DNA of 64,000 nucleotides from Gammaproteobacteria bacterium. GTDB lineage: Bacteria > Pseudomonadota > Gammaproteobacteria > SZUA-152. The notes under the pieces are model-generated. The model had not been told where the DNA came from. It worked only from the letters and a program-made list of their open reading frames with translations, and did no database searches. Made by a program: the position numbers and the translations under genes. Positions within the stretch are counted from its first letter, which is position 1. Each line of letters opens with the position of its first letter. Location: contig JAKIUN010000003.1 of assembly GCA_021647505.1 (NCBI GenBank), positions 43,759-107,758 on the forward strand, read 5' to 3'. Shown in pieces: positions 40,938-50,487 of the stretch.

Positions 40938-42317
40938 CTACGGATTTAAACGAGCTTCCAGCAGATCACGATAATCCCTTATTCGCGTCACGTAGCGCAC
41001 CGGCTCATTGCCACGCGCATAGCCATAGCGCAGGTCTTTGTGGTATTCCTTCTGGCTAAGCAGAGGCAGCACCTCTTTCATATCTGCCCAGCGTTGTGGG
41101 TTTTTGCCCAGCTTGCGGGCCAGTCCCTGGGCGTCGCGGAAATGACCGCGCCCGACATTGTAGGCGGACAGCGCCAACCAGGTGCGGTCGGGTTCGGTGA
41201 CATCTTCGCCGATCATGTCGAGCATGCGACGCAGATAGATGGCGCCGGCAAAGATATTCTGTTCGGCATCCAGCCGGCTGGTGACGCCCAGTGAACGGGC
41301 CACGGGCTGAGTTAGCATCATCATGCCACGCACGCCGGTGGGACTCTTGGCTCGCGGATTCCAGTGAGATTCCTGATAGCTGACAGCCGCCAGCAAGGTA
41401 GGGGATATGCCCTGCTCTTTTGCCGCTGTTTCGAACATGACGCTATATTGCGGATAGCGTTTATCGATACGACGCAAAAAGCGCTTTACATCGACATAAT
41501 CGAACACTTCGACGAAGCCGAAATACTTTTCCTGCAAATGATCCAATGCAGAGAATTTATTAAACTCTTCAAACCATTGCGTGATGGCATTGTTGAGTTG
41601 TGGACTGTTTTTGGGGAACATCCAGGCGAGCTGGGAATTCGATGCCAGTGTATATTTGAGCGATAACTCAGGGTAATAGCGGCGATTGATGGCTGCTATG
41701 GTAGAGTCCGCGACCGTGCACTGGATTTTTTTCTGCCATACTTTTTTCATTAATTGCGGCGTCAGTAATCGCGTGTCAGTTTTCCAGTAGATGTCGGGAT
41801 ATTCGGTCTGCAGTTTTTCCAAGGTACGGATGTAACTGCTCTGCGCGGGAATAACAATCTCCAGCCCGGCAATGTCTCCGGCATCACCAACACGTTTGCT
41901 GTTGCGGTGGCAGATCAGTTCTTCATTAACCTCTTGATAGGCTGGGCCAAAATCAAAGTGTTTTTGCCGTTCTTTGGTGATGGTAATGCCTGCGGCGGCG
42001 ATGTGGCCCTCACCCTGCCGCAAGGCATTTATCACTTCTGGCAAGGAATCAAAAACTCGAAAATCGGGTTTTACACCGAGGCTTTTGGCAAAGGCACGCG
42101 CCATTTCGTACTCCGGGCCAGCCGGCTTGTCGTCGCGATCGAAGTAGTAGGCGGTGGGTTCGTTGGTGGTGAGGATCACCAGTTCGCCGTTGTTGCGGAT
42201 CTGTTCCAGCAATGGCCGGGGGGCTGGCGGTGGGGGTTTTTCGCTACAGGCTGCGAGTGAAAGACATAGAAGAAAAGGGAGCCAGCACCGGTGAACATGT
42301 CTCTTGTTCATCGGCAT
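40938..42317 (-). CDS. mltF: Membrane-bound lytic murein transglycosylase F
   Basis: Lipobox LSLAACSE, solute-binding-like domain, then SLT domain QESHWNPRAKSPTGVRGMMMLT. Confidence 0.93.
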   Translation of the reverse strand: MPMNKRHVHRCWLPFLLCLSLAACSEKPPPPAPRPLLEQIRNNGELVILTTNEPTAYYFDRDDKPAGPEYEMARAFAKSLGVKPDFRVFDSLPEVINALRQGEGHIAAAGITITKERQKHFDFGPAYQEVNEELICHRNSKRVGDAGDIAGLEIVIPAQSSYIRTLEKLQTEYPDIYWKTDTRLLTPQLMKKVWQKKIQCTVADSTIAAINRRYYPELSLKYTLASNSQLAWMFPKNSPQLNNAITQWFEEFNKFSALDHLQEKYFGFVEVFDYVDVKRFLRRIDKRYPQYSVMFETAAKEQGISPTLLAAVSYQESHWNPRAKSPTGVRGMMMLTQPVARSLGVTSRLDAEQNIFAGAIYLRRMLDMIGEDVTEPDRTWLALSAYNVGRGHFRDAQGLARKLGKNPQRWADMKEVLPLLSQKEYHKDLRYGYARGNEPVRYVTRIRDYRDLLEARLNP

Positions 42318-42323
42318 ACGGCC

Positions 42324-42854
42324 TCAGCCCTGCTGGTGCTGATTCTTCAGTGCAACGTAATGCCGTGCTGAATACTCGATCCAGCGGCGTTCCTCTTCAG
42401 ACAAGACACGCACCTTGCGTACCGGACTGCCCAACCAAAGATAACCTCCTTCCAGCATTTTTCCCGGCGGCACCAGGCTGCCTGCGCCCAGCAAGACATA
42501 GTCCTCCAGTTCGGCGCCATCCATGATGGTGGAGCCCATACCGATGAGGCAGAGATCACCAATGGTGCAGCCATGCAGAATGACTTTGTGGCCGACGGTT
42601 ACATCTTTACCCACAAGCAATGGATGACCATCTGGCGCGTCCTCGTGTGGATGGGTGACATGCAGCACCGAGCCATCCTGGATATTGCTGCGTGCACCGA
42701 TACGGATGTGGTTGACGTCGCCACGCGCGACGCTCATGGGCCAAAGTGAGGCATCGGCGCCTAACTGGATGTCACCGATAATCAACGCGGAGCTATCGAC
42801 AAAGGCCCCCTCACCCAGCACCGGCGTTTTGCCCTGAAAGCTGCGAATATTCAT
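42324..42854 (-). CDS. Gamma carbonic anhydrase family protein
   Basis: Left-handed beta-helix hexapeptides: SLWPMSVARGDVNHIRIGARSNIQDGSVLHVTH; GHKVILHGCTIGDLCLIGMGSTIMDGA. Confidence 0.93.
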   Translation of the reverse strand: MNIRSFQGKTPVLGEGAFVDSSALIIGDIQLGADASLWPMSVARGDVNHIRIGARSNIQDGSVLHVTHPHEDAPDGHPLLVGKDVTVGHKVILHGCTIGDLCLIGMGSTIMDGAELEDYVLLGAGSLVPPGKMLEGGYLWLGSPVRKVRVLSEEERRWIEYSARHYVALKNQHQQG

Positions 42855-42860
42855 GACACC

Positions 42861-44213
42861 TCAGCGCAGTGTGACCAACTCTTCCGAGCTGGTGGGGTGA
42901 ATGGCGACGGTGTTGTCGAAATCCTTCTTGGTCGCACCCATCTTGATCGCCACGGCGAAGCCCTGCAACATTTCGTCGACACCCTGGCCGATGAGGTGGC
43001 AGCCGACGACCCTCTCTTCCGCTCCCACGCATACCAGCTTCATGGCGGTACGCTGCTGGTTGGGACACAGGGCATGGTACATGCCGGTGAAGCGGGTCTG
43101 GTAGACCTTGACCGCTTCACCGTGTTTTTCACGTGCCTCGCCCTCGGTCAGGCCGATGGTAGCAATGGGTGGGTGGCTGAACATGACGGTGGGAATCAGG
43201 TCGTAGTCCAGCCTGCGCTCAGGCTGGTTGTTAAACAGGCGGTCGGACAGACGCCGCCCGGCGGCCACCGCCACCGGCGTCAATTGTGCGCGGCCGGTGA
43301 CGTCACCCACGGCGTAGACAGCGGGCACGTTGGTGTTCTGAAATTCATCGGTAGGAATATAGCCGTGCTCGTTGCTCTCGATACCGGCGCTATCCAGGGC
43401 TAGTGAGGCGGTGTTCGGTTCGCGACCGATGGCGCAGATCAGTGCGTCGTAGCCTTCCAGCTTGATGCCGCGCGCACAGTGAATATCGAGGCAGCCATCG
43501 GCGCGCTTTTCGACACGCTCGACGCTGATGGAGGGCATGATGTTGACCCCGGCATTGACCATTTCTTCCATCAGCGTCTCACGCAACATGGCATCGAAGC
43601 TGGACAGGAAGTGGTCGCGGCGCAGTAACAACGACACCTCGCTGCCGAGGCCGTTGAGCAGTCCGGCCAGCTCCACGGCAATGTAGCCCGCACCGATCAC
43701 CGCCACCCGTTTCGGCTGCGTTTTGAGGGCAAAAAAACCGTCGGAGGTGAGCATGTGCTCAGCGCCGGGAATGGTAGGAAGAATGGGTTTTCCACCGGGG
43801 GCGATAACGATGTGGTCGGCGGTATAGATTTCACCGTCGACGCTGACCGTGTGGGCATCGATGAAGCTGCCGGTGCCTTGCAGGTGATCGATATCGGAAT
43901 CGGCCAGATAGTTGCCGTACCAGTCGAGGATGCCCTGAATATAACCCTCACGCGCCTCCACCAACTTGCCCCAGTCGAAACCGCGCAGCTCGGCGTCAAA
44001 GCCGTAGCCACTGGCATTGTGAAGGGTCTCGGCAATGCCGGAGGCGAACCACATGACCTTCTTCGGTACGCAGCCCACATTGACACAGGTGCCACCCAGC
44101 TTATTGTTTTCGATGATGGCGGTCTTCCTGCCATATTCCGCTGCGCGCTCCGCCGCCGAGAGGCCGCCGCTGCCACCGCCGATACTGATGAGGTCATAAT
44201 GCGTGGTCATCAC
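42861..44213 (-). CDS. gor: Glutathione-disulfide reductase
   Basis: [49 protein letters not shown]-terminal [12 protein letters not shown]. Confidence 0.95.
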   Translation of the reverse strand: MMTTHYDLISIGGGSGGLSAAERAAEYGRKTAIIENNKLGGTCVNVGCVPKKVMWFASGIAETLHNASGYGFDAELRGFDWGKLVEAREGYIQGILDWYGNYLADSDIDHLQGTGSFIDAHTVSVDGEIYTADHIVIAPGGKPILPTIPGAEHMLTSDGFFALKTQPKRVAVIGAGYIAVELAGLLNGLGSEVSLLLRRDHFLSSFDAMLRETLMEEMVNAGVNIMPSISVERVEKRADGCLDIHCARGIKLEGYDALICAIGREPNTASLALDSAGIESNEHGYIPTDEFQNTNVPAVYAVGDVTGRAQLTPVAVAAGRRLSDRLFNNQPERRLDYDLIPTVMFSHPPIATIGLTEGEAREKHGEAVKVYQTRFTGMYHALCPNQQRTAMKLVCVGAEERVVGCHLIGQGVDEMLQGFAVAIKMGATKKDFDNTVAIHPTSSEELVTLR

Positions 44214-44352
44214 TTATCCTTCTTTTTTGTAGGGTGGGCACCGCCCACCACTTAGCCGATGTTTGTTCGTTGGCAACGGACGGATCCACCCTACGAATTA
44301 CTGTTCACATCCACCCTCGCCTGCTCACTCAAGGCGGCGCCCTTCTCAAAGC

Positions 44353-45033
44353 CTATTCTTTCAAACGAATACTGAGCCGGCCGTCCTCAACACGGATCGC
44401 ATCCACGCCATCGGCGAATGCCGCCCAAAAACCACCTTGCTGCCCAAACTCCTGAACCAGGTCGATATTTTTCATATTCCCCAGCCAGGCATTGGGCACC
44501 GGCACACCCATCACACTGACGCCCTTGAGCACCACCACCGGCTGGCCATCATTAAACGCCAGCTCCACCCCGGCCTTCACCTTCAGTGTCTTGCCCCCCA
44601 GCACGGGAAAGTCCTCGTCCAGGGGCAGCAGGAGCTTGACACTGAGCAGATCGCTGGACAGGTCGATGGCCAGTTTTCGCGCCAGATCCGTATTGTTGGC
44701 CAGCAGGGCGTTCAGTTCCTTTTCCGTGAGGGCAATATCCCGGCTGGCGCCAACCTCGCTGTAAGCTTCGGGCTGCAAAGGCAGCGTCGCACCGGCCCGG
44801 CCCGGCGTGGTTTCCAGTCGCGACAGCTTGGCGTCCAGCACTTGGTTCTCTTCGGCCGACAGGATCACCGGCTTGAATTCATCGGGAAATACATAAACCG
44901 TCAGCACCCAGACCGAGACCACGGCACCGGTGATAATTGCCAGCAATACCATCAGCACAACATGCAGGCGGTCAAAGCGCCGTGGCCGTGGAGGATGTTC
45001 TGTGGGCTCTATTGATTGTGTCTCAGTCGTCAT
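44353..45033 (-). CDS. Membrane-anchored hypothetical protein
   Basis: N-terminal TM segment (LHVVLMVLLAIITGAVVSVWVLTVYVF); no specific family recognised. Confidence 0.6.
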   Translation of the reverse strand: MTTETQSIEPTEHPPRPRRFDRLHVVLMVLLAIITGAVVSVWVLTVYVFPDEFKPVILSAEENQVLDAKLSRLETTPGRAGATLPLQPEAYSEVGASRDIALTEKELNALLANNTDLARKLAIDLSSDLLSVKLLLPLDEDFPVLGGKTLKVKAGVELAFNDGQPVVVLKGVSVMGVPVPNAWLGNMKNIDLVQEFGQQGGFWAAFADGVDAIRVEDGRLSIRLKE

Positions 45034-45120
45034 AGCCGTGTAGATATCCTCTCCCTCCCTCAAATCAAGCGTGGATGCTACCCAGCCATTCGTCGACCTA
45101 TACCCGCAGACGGATACCGG

Positions 45121-46137
45121 TCACATCCACTGCAATGGCGGCTCATTCATCACCGCCGCCTGTTCGCGCAGGGCGAGGATCTGTTCTTCCCAGTAGCGTG
45201 GCTCACCAAACCAAGGGAAGTTACGGGGGAAGCTGGGGTCATCCCAGCGCCGTGCCAGCCAGGCCGAATAATGGATCATGCGTAAGGTACGCAACGGTTC
45301 GATCAAGTGTAGCTCGCGTGGGTGAAAATCCATGAATTCTGTGTAGCCGCTGAGAATTTCGTCAATCTGGAGGGTCATCTGCGACCGCTCGCCGGACAGC
45401 AACATCCACAGATCCTGCACCGCCGGCCCCATGCGTGCGTCATCAAAGTCGACGAAATGGGGGCCATCGTCGGTCCATAAGATATTGCCGGGGTGACAAT
45501 CGCCGTGCAAGCGGATCACGGCGTAGTCACCGGCGCGTGCGAAGCCGGCCTCCACCTGCGCCAGTACGTCTTTGCTGAGGCTGAAATAGGCCTCGCGCAG
45601 ATAGTCGGGGATCGTCGCCGCCTCGCGCAGGTAGTCCACGGAGGCGTGGCCGAAGCCGGCGATATCCAGTGTGGGACGGTACTTGAAGGCTTTTGTTGCG
45701 CCGATGGCATGAATACGGCCCATAAAGCGGCCCATCCACAGCAGCTTGTCCAGATCTTCCAGATCCGGCCAGCGGCCGCCACGGCGCGGATAGAGGGCAA
45801 AACGAAAACCGGCATGGCTGACGGCATCAGTGAACAGGGTCTTGCCATGGGCATCGGCCAGCGGCGCTACGGCGGGGATCTCTGCGGCGGCCAGCACTTG
45901 GCTAAAGGCGTGCTCCTCGTGGATGGCCTCGTCCGACCAGCGTCCGGGGCGATAGAATTTCACCACCAGTGGCTGCGCGTTCTCTACGCCCACCTGATAG
46001 ACGCGGTTCTCGTAGCTGTTCAGCGCCAATAAACGGCCATCGGTGCGATAGCCTGCGGCGTCCACCGCATTCAGCACAGCGTCCGGCGTCAGGGCGTCGT
46101 AAGGGTGCCGGTCTGAGGGGCTGAGAGCATCAGTCAT
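45121..46137 (-). CDS. srkA: Stress response serine/threonine kinase SrkA (YihE family)
   Basis: PYDALTPDAVLNAVDAAGYRTDGRLLALNSYENRVYQVGVE; RLHGDCHPGNILWTDDGPHFVDFDDARMGP. Confidence 0.93.
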   Translation of the reverse strand: MTDALSPSDRHPYDALTPDAVLNAVDAAGYRTDGRLLALNSYENRVYQVGVENAQPLVVKFYRPGRWSDEAIHEEHAFSQVLAAAEIPAVAPLADAHGKTLFTDAVSHAGFRFALYPRRGGRWPDLEDLDKLLWMGRFMGRIHAIGATKAFKYRPTLDIAGFGHASVDYLREAATIPDYLREAYFSLSKDVLAQVEAGFARAGDYAVIRLHGDCHPGNILWTDDGPHFVDFDDARMGPAVQDLWMLLSGERSQMTLQIDEILSGYTEFMDFHPRELHLIEPLRTLRMIHYSAWLARRWDDPSFPRNFPWFGEPRYWEEQILALREQAAVMNEPPLQWM

Positions 46138-46231
46138 GGATTTCCTATTGGCTTGAACCAAAGCCATTAGGGTAACATCATTGCGCCATAGCGACCCCGC
46201 AACCCAAACAACCCGGAACCCGAAGGCACTT

Positions 46232-48271
46232 ATGAACAACCCCCTATTGCAGCTCACCGATCTCCCTCCCTTCAGCCAGATCAAGCCGGAGCACGTGGAA
46301 CCCGCCATCGACCGGGTTCTGGCCGACAACCGCGCCGAGATCGAGCGCCTGCTGGCGGCCACGGACGACTACAATTGGGACAACCTGGCCGCACCGCTGG
46401 CCGACCTGGAAGACCGTCTTAACCGCACCTGGTCACCGGTCAGTCATATGATCGCGGTGGTCAACAGCGATGCCTTGCGCGAGGCGCACAATGCCTGCCT
46501 GCCCAAGCTCAGCCAGTACGCCACCGAACTGGGGCAGAATGCACGCCTCTATGCCGCTTTCCAGCAGGTGGCGCAAGACAGCCGGCTGGACACGGCCCAG
46601 CGCAAGGCCATTGACAATGCCCTGCGTGACTTTCGTCTCGCCGGAGTCGATTTGCCCAGTGAGCAAAAACAGCGTTACATGACGATACAGCAGCGCCTCT
46701 CCACCCTCGCCGCAAAATTTTCCGAGAATGTTCTGGATGCCACTCAGGCCTGGAGCAAGATTGTTGAAAGTGAAGGCTCACTCTGCGGTATGCCCCCGTC
46801 TTCCGTCGCCATGGCACAGCAGGCAGCCGAACAAAAAGGGCTTGACGGCTGGCTGCTGACACTGGAGTTTCCCAGCTATTTCGCCGTCATGAGCTATGCA
46901 GATCATCGCCAACTGCGCGAGGAGGTGTACCACGCCTACGCCACCCGCGCCTCGGATCAGGGCCCCCATGCCGGGAAATTCGACAATGGCCCGCTGATGG
47001 AGGAAATCCTCGCCCTGCGCCACGAGCTGGCCAGACTGCTCGGCTTCGAAAACTACGCCGAACGATCACTGGCCACCAAAATGGCACCGAGCACCGACAA
47101 GGTCATTGCCTTCCTCAGCGACCTCGCCGATCGCTCACTGGGCATGGCGCGGGAAGAGCTGGACGAACTGGCCGCCTTCGCCCGCGAACTGCATGGCATC
47201 GATGTGTTGCGGCCCTGGGATATCACCTATTACGCGGAAAAACTGCGCCAGCATCGTTATGCCTTGAGCCAGGAAGACCTCAAGCCCTACTTCCCCGAAC
47301 CCCGCGTGGTCAGTGGCCTGTTCGAGGTGGTCAAGCGCCTCTATGGCCTGCAAATCGAGGAGTTACAGGACGTCGACATCTGGCACCCGAGCGTGCGTGT
47401 GTTCGAGATCCGTGATCGCTATGACGAACTGCGTGGCAGCTTCTATCTCGACCTCTACGCGCGTGAAAACAAGCGCGGCGGGGCCTGGATGGATGAGTGT
47501 CTCTCACGCCGCGCCACCACCGAGGGTGTACAGCTGCCAGTGGCCTATCTCACCTGTAACTTTACACCACCGCTGGGCAGTGATCCCGCATTGCTCACCC
47601 ATAACGAGGTCATCACCCTGTTCCACGAATTCGGCCATGGCCTGCACCACATGCTCACCCAGGTGGACGTCATGGCGGTATCCGGTATCAGTGGTGTGCC
47701 GTGGGACGCCGTCGAGCTGCCCAGCCAGTTCCTTGAAAACTGGTGCTGGGAGCGCGAACCCGTGGATCTTATCGCCGCCCACTATCAGAATGGCGAGCCC
47801 CTACCCGATACCCTGTATTCGCGTATGATAGCGGCGAAAAATTTCCACGCGGGGATGCAGATGGTGCGACAGCTGGAGTTCTCTCTGTTCGACTTCCGCC
47901 TGCATCGCGACTACGACCCCGCACTGGGCGCACGGGTACAGGAAATCCTCGATGTCGTGCGTACCGAGGTGGCGGTGATCAAGCCACCGGAATATAACCG
48001 CTTTCAGCACAGCTTCAGTCACATCTTCGCCGGTGGTTATGCGGCGGGATATTACAGTTATAAATGGGCCGAGGTCTTATCTTCCGATGCCTTTTCCCGC
48101 TTTGAGGAAACGGGTATTTTCAACCGTGACACCGGGCTGGCGTTTCTTGCAGCGATTCTGGAACAGGGTGGTGCCCGCGACCCCATGGATCTGTTCGTGG
48201 AATTCCGCGGCCGCGAGCCGGAGATCGATGCCCTGCTACGCCACAGCGGTATCAGCACCTGCAGTGAATAA
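46232..48271 (+). CDS. prlC: Oligopeptidase A (M3 family)
   Basis: LFHEFGHGLHHMLTQVD contains the HExxH-type zinc site; M3 family architecture. Confidence 0.95.
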   Translation: MNNPLLQLTDLPPFSQIKPEHVEPAIDRVLADNRAEIERLLAATDDYNWDNLAAPLADLEDRLNRTWSPVSHMIAVVNSDALREAHNACLPKLSQYATELGQNARLYAAFQQVAQDSRLDTAQRKAIDNALRDFRLAGVDLPSEQKQRYMTIQQRLSTLAAKFSENVLDATQAWSKIVESEGSLCGMPPSSVAMAQQAAEQKGLDGWLLTLEFPSYFAVMSYADHRQLREEVYHAYATRASDQGPHAGKFDNGPLMEEILALRHELARLLGFENYAERSLATKMAPSTDKVIAFLSDLADRSLGMAREELDELAAFARELHGIDVLRPWDITYYAEKLRQHRYALSQEDLKPYFPEPRVVSGLFEVVKRLYGLQIEELQDVDIWHPSVRVFEIRDRYDELRGSFYLDLYARENKRGGAWMDECLSRRATTEGVQLPVAYLTCNFTPPLGSDPALLTHNEVITLFHEFGHGLHHMLTQVDVMAVSGISGVPWDAVELPSQFLENWCWEREPVDLIAAHYQNGEPLPDTLYSRMIAAKNFHAGMQMVRQLEFSLFDFRLHRDYDPALGARVQEILDVVRTEVAVIKPPEYNRFQHSFSHIFAGGYAAGYYSYKWAEVLSSDAFSRFEETGIFNRDTGLAFLAAILEQGGARDPMDLFVEFRGREPEIDALLRHSGISTCSE

Positions 48272-48288
48272 ATAACAGGAAGGACGGC

Positions 48289-49110
48289 ATGATTCTATCG
48301 AGCAAGATCCACAGGCTGCTGCTCACGACCCTGCTGGGCATAGCGCTGCCGGCACACGCCGCCTTTATCACTGACCGCATCGAAGTGCCGCTGTATGCGG
48401 AGAAGCATAATCAGGGCGCAGTGCTGAAAAGGCTCCTTAGCGGCACCCAGGTGGATATCCTCACGAAAGACGGTGAGTTCGCCCGCATCAGCACCCGTGA
48501 TGGCACCCGCGGCTGGATCGAGTTCAAATATGTCAGTGCGGAAAAACCTCTCGGGCTGGAATACTTGGAACTGCGCAGCCAGTACAAGGCCTTGCAGCAG
48601 GAACTTGCCGCCGCACGGCAGGCACCCGAGGCGCGGCAGGAAACAACCAGCCCCGGCATCAGCGAGGAAGAACTGGCCGCTCTGCGCCAGGACGCCAAGG
48701 ACACCAGCTGGATGAAGGCCGAGATGAACAAGGCCCGAAAGCAGGCGAAAAAGCTCGAAAATGAATTGAAGACCCTGCGCACAAATGCGCTGAAACAGAG
48801 CGATGACTCAAGTATCGTGCAGGAAGAACTGACACAGCTGCGCACGCAGAATCAGGATTTTGAGGCCCGCTTGGCCGCCGCGCTGCTCATCAACGAAGAA
48901 CAGCGTGCCACCGAGGCCATCATCATTGAAACGGTCGCAACAGCCGAGACCGAAACCCACCCGGCCCGTAGCGAAAACAACATCTGGCCGGTCAACCTGG
49001 AGTGGTTTTTTGGCGGTCTGGCCGCTGCTTTTATCCTCGGCATTATCAGCGGCATGCGCTGGCTTGATCGACGCATCCGCAAAAGGCATGGTGGTTTTCG
49101 AATTTATTAG
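48289..49110 (+). CDS. SH3-domain, coiled-coil, C-terminal TM protein (TIGR04211-like)
   Basis: Signal peptide, ITDRIEVPLYAEKHNQGAVLKRLLSGTQVDILTKDGEFARISTRDGTRGWIEFKYVS, coiled coil, TM near C-terminus. Confidence 0.85.
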   Translation: MILSSKIHRLLLTTLLGIALPAHAAFITDRIEVPLYAEKHNQGAVLKRLLSGTQVDILTKDGEFARISTRDGTRGWIEFKYVSAEKPLGLEYLELRSQYKALQQELAAARQAPEARQETTSPGISEEELAALRQDAKDTSWMKAEMNKARKQAKKLENELKTLRTNALKQSDDSSIVQEELTQLRTQNQDFEARLAAALLINEEQRATEAIIIETVATAETETHPARSENNIWPVNLEWFFGGLAAAFILGIISGMRWLDRRIRKRHGGFRIY

Positions 49111-49157
49111 GGAGTGTTAATACCCTGTAAACATGTTGTCACATCAAGGAGAAAATC

Positions 49158-49271
49158 ATGACAACCCGGTCATTTGTGAATACTCTGCTGGGTATTCTGC
49201 TGCTGGCTCTATTGCAGCCGTACCTGCGAAAATGCCGTCCTGACATGATCCATGTGCATGGCGTCAGTTGA
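49158..49271 (+). CDS. Small hydrophobic ORF (37 aa)
   Basis: MTTRSFVNTLLGILLLALLQPYLRKCRPDMIHVHGVS* preceded by aaggagaaaatc (plausible RBS). Confidence 0.35.
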   Translation: MTTRSFVNTLLGILLLALLQPYLRKCRPDMIHVHGVS

Positions 49272-49290
49272 CACGATTAAGGAAGGTACA

Positions 49291-49620
49291 ATGGTCTACC
49301 TCTATCTGACACTCGCCATCATTGCGGAAGTGGCGGCGACCAGCGCGCTAAAGGCCTCAAAGGAATTTACAGTACTCGGGCCGTCGATTGTCGTCGTTGT
49401 TGGCTACGGCATTGCCTTCTACCTGCTGGCGTTGGTGCTGCGTACAATGCCGGTCGGCGTCACCTATGCCATTTGGTCAGGCCTGGGCATTGTGCTGGTC
49501 ACGATCGTCAGCATCTTTCTTTACGGACAAATCCCCGATCGGCCCGCCATCCTGGGCATGGCGCTGATCATTGCGGGCGTCGTGATTATTAACGTATTTT
49601 CTACCACAACAAGTCATTAG
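49291..49620 (+). CDS. SMR family multidrug/quaternary ammonium efflux protein
   Basis: MVYLYLTLAIIAEVAATSALKASKEFTVLGPSIVVVVGYGIAFYLLALVLRTMPVGVTYAIWSGLGIV. Confidence 0.95.
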   Translation: MVYLYLTLAIIAEVAATSALKASKEFTVLGPSIVVVVGYGIAFYLLALVLRTMPVGVTYAIWSGLGIVLVTIVSIFLYGQIPDRPAILGMALIIAGVVIINVFSTTTSH

Positions 49621-49691
49621 CGGTCTGCCCAAAGGTCTGCTTGTGCGGCAAGGCCGCAGCGACTGTCTGACACTATTATTTGGAACCCCCG

Positions 49692-50468
49692 ATGAAAATT
49701 TCTTCCTGGAACGTCAATTCCCTCAAGGTGCGCCTGCCGCATGTGCTCGACTGGCTCGATCAGCAGCAGCCCGACATCCTCGGTCTGCAGGAGACCAAGA
49801 CCATTGACGAGAATTTCCCCATTAACGAGATAGAGGCGGCCGGGTACCGCGCCGTGTTTGCCGGGCAGAAGACCTACAACGGCGTTGCTGTGCTCAGCAA
49901 GTTACCGGCCTCCAACATCGTCACCGATCTGCCTGGGTTGGAAGACCCACAGCGCCGCGTGCTGGGCGCCACCCTCGGCTCGGGCACGGACGCCGTGCGC
50001 TTTCTCAATCTCTACGTGCCCAACGGCTCGGAGGTGGGTTCGGACAAGTACGCCTACAAGCTGGCATGGCTGGAGGCGCTGATTCGCTACATCGACCAGC
50101 AACTGAGTGAGCACGAAAACCTGGTTGTGGTGGGTGATTTCAATATTGCCCCCGACGACCGTGACGTGCATGATCCGGCGGAATGGCAGGACAAGATTCT
50201 CTGCAGCCCGCCGGAACGCGAAGCCTTTCAAGGTCTGTTGGATCTGGGTCTGTCCGACTGCTTCCGCATCTTCGAGCAGGAAGAGGCTATCTACAGCTGG
50301 TGGGATTACCGTGCCGCCGGTTTCCGCCGTAACCGTGGTCTGCGCATCGACCTGTTGTTGGCCAGCGCGGCCATCAGCGCGCGTTGCACGGCCAGCTACG
50401 TCGACAAAGAACCACGCAAGCTGGAACGCCCCTCGGATCACGCCCCGGTGGTAGCCGAATTCTCATGA
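49692..50468 (+). CDS. xth: Exodeoxyribonuclease III (copy 2)
   Basis: MKISSWNVNSLKVRLPHVLDWLDQQQPDILGLQETKTID; VVVGDFNIAPDDRDVHDP; SDHAPVVAEF. Confidence 0.92.
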   Translation: MKISSWNVNSLKVRLPHVLDWLDQQQPDILGLQETKTIDENFPINEIEAAGYRAVFAGQKTYNGVAVLSKLPASNIVTDLPGLEDPQRRVLGATLGSGTDAVRFLNLYVPNGSEVGSDKYAYKLAWLEALIRYIDQQLSEHENLVVVGDFNIAPDDRDVHDPAEWQDKILCSPPEREAFQGLLDLGLSDCFRIFEQEEAIYSWWDYRAAGFRRNRGLRIDLLLASAAISARCTASYVDKEPRKLERPSDHAPVVAEFS

Positions 50469-50487
50469 CCGCACGTACCGCATCACA

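Noticed and set aside
44225-44300. gtagggtgggcaccgcccacca / ccaccctacg inverted repeat
   Set aside because: Common GTAGGGTGGGC-type intergenic sequence; too generic to call a specific element.
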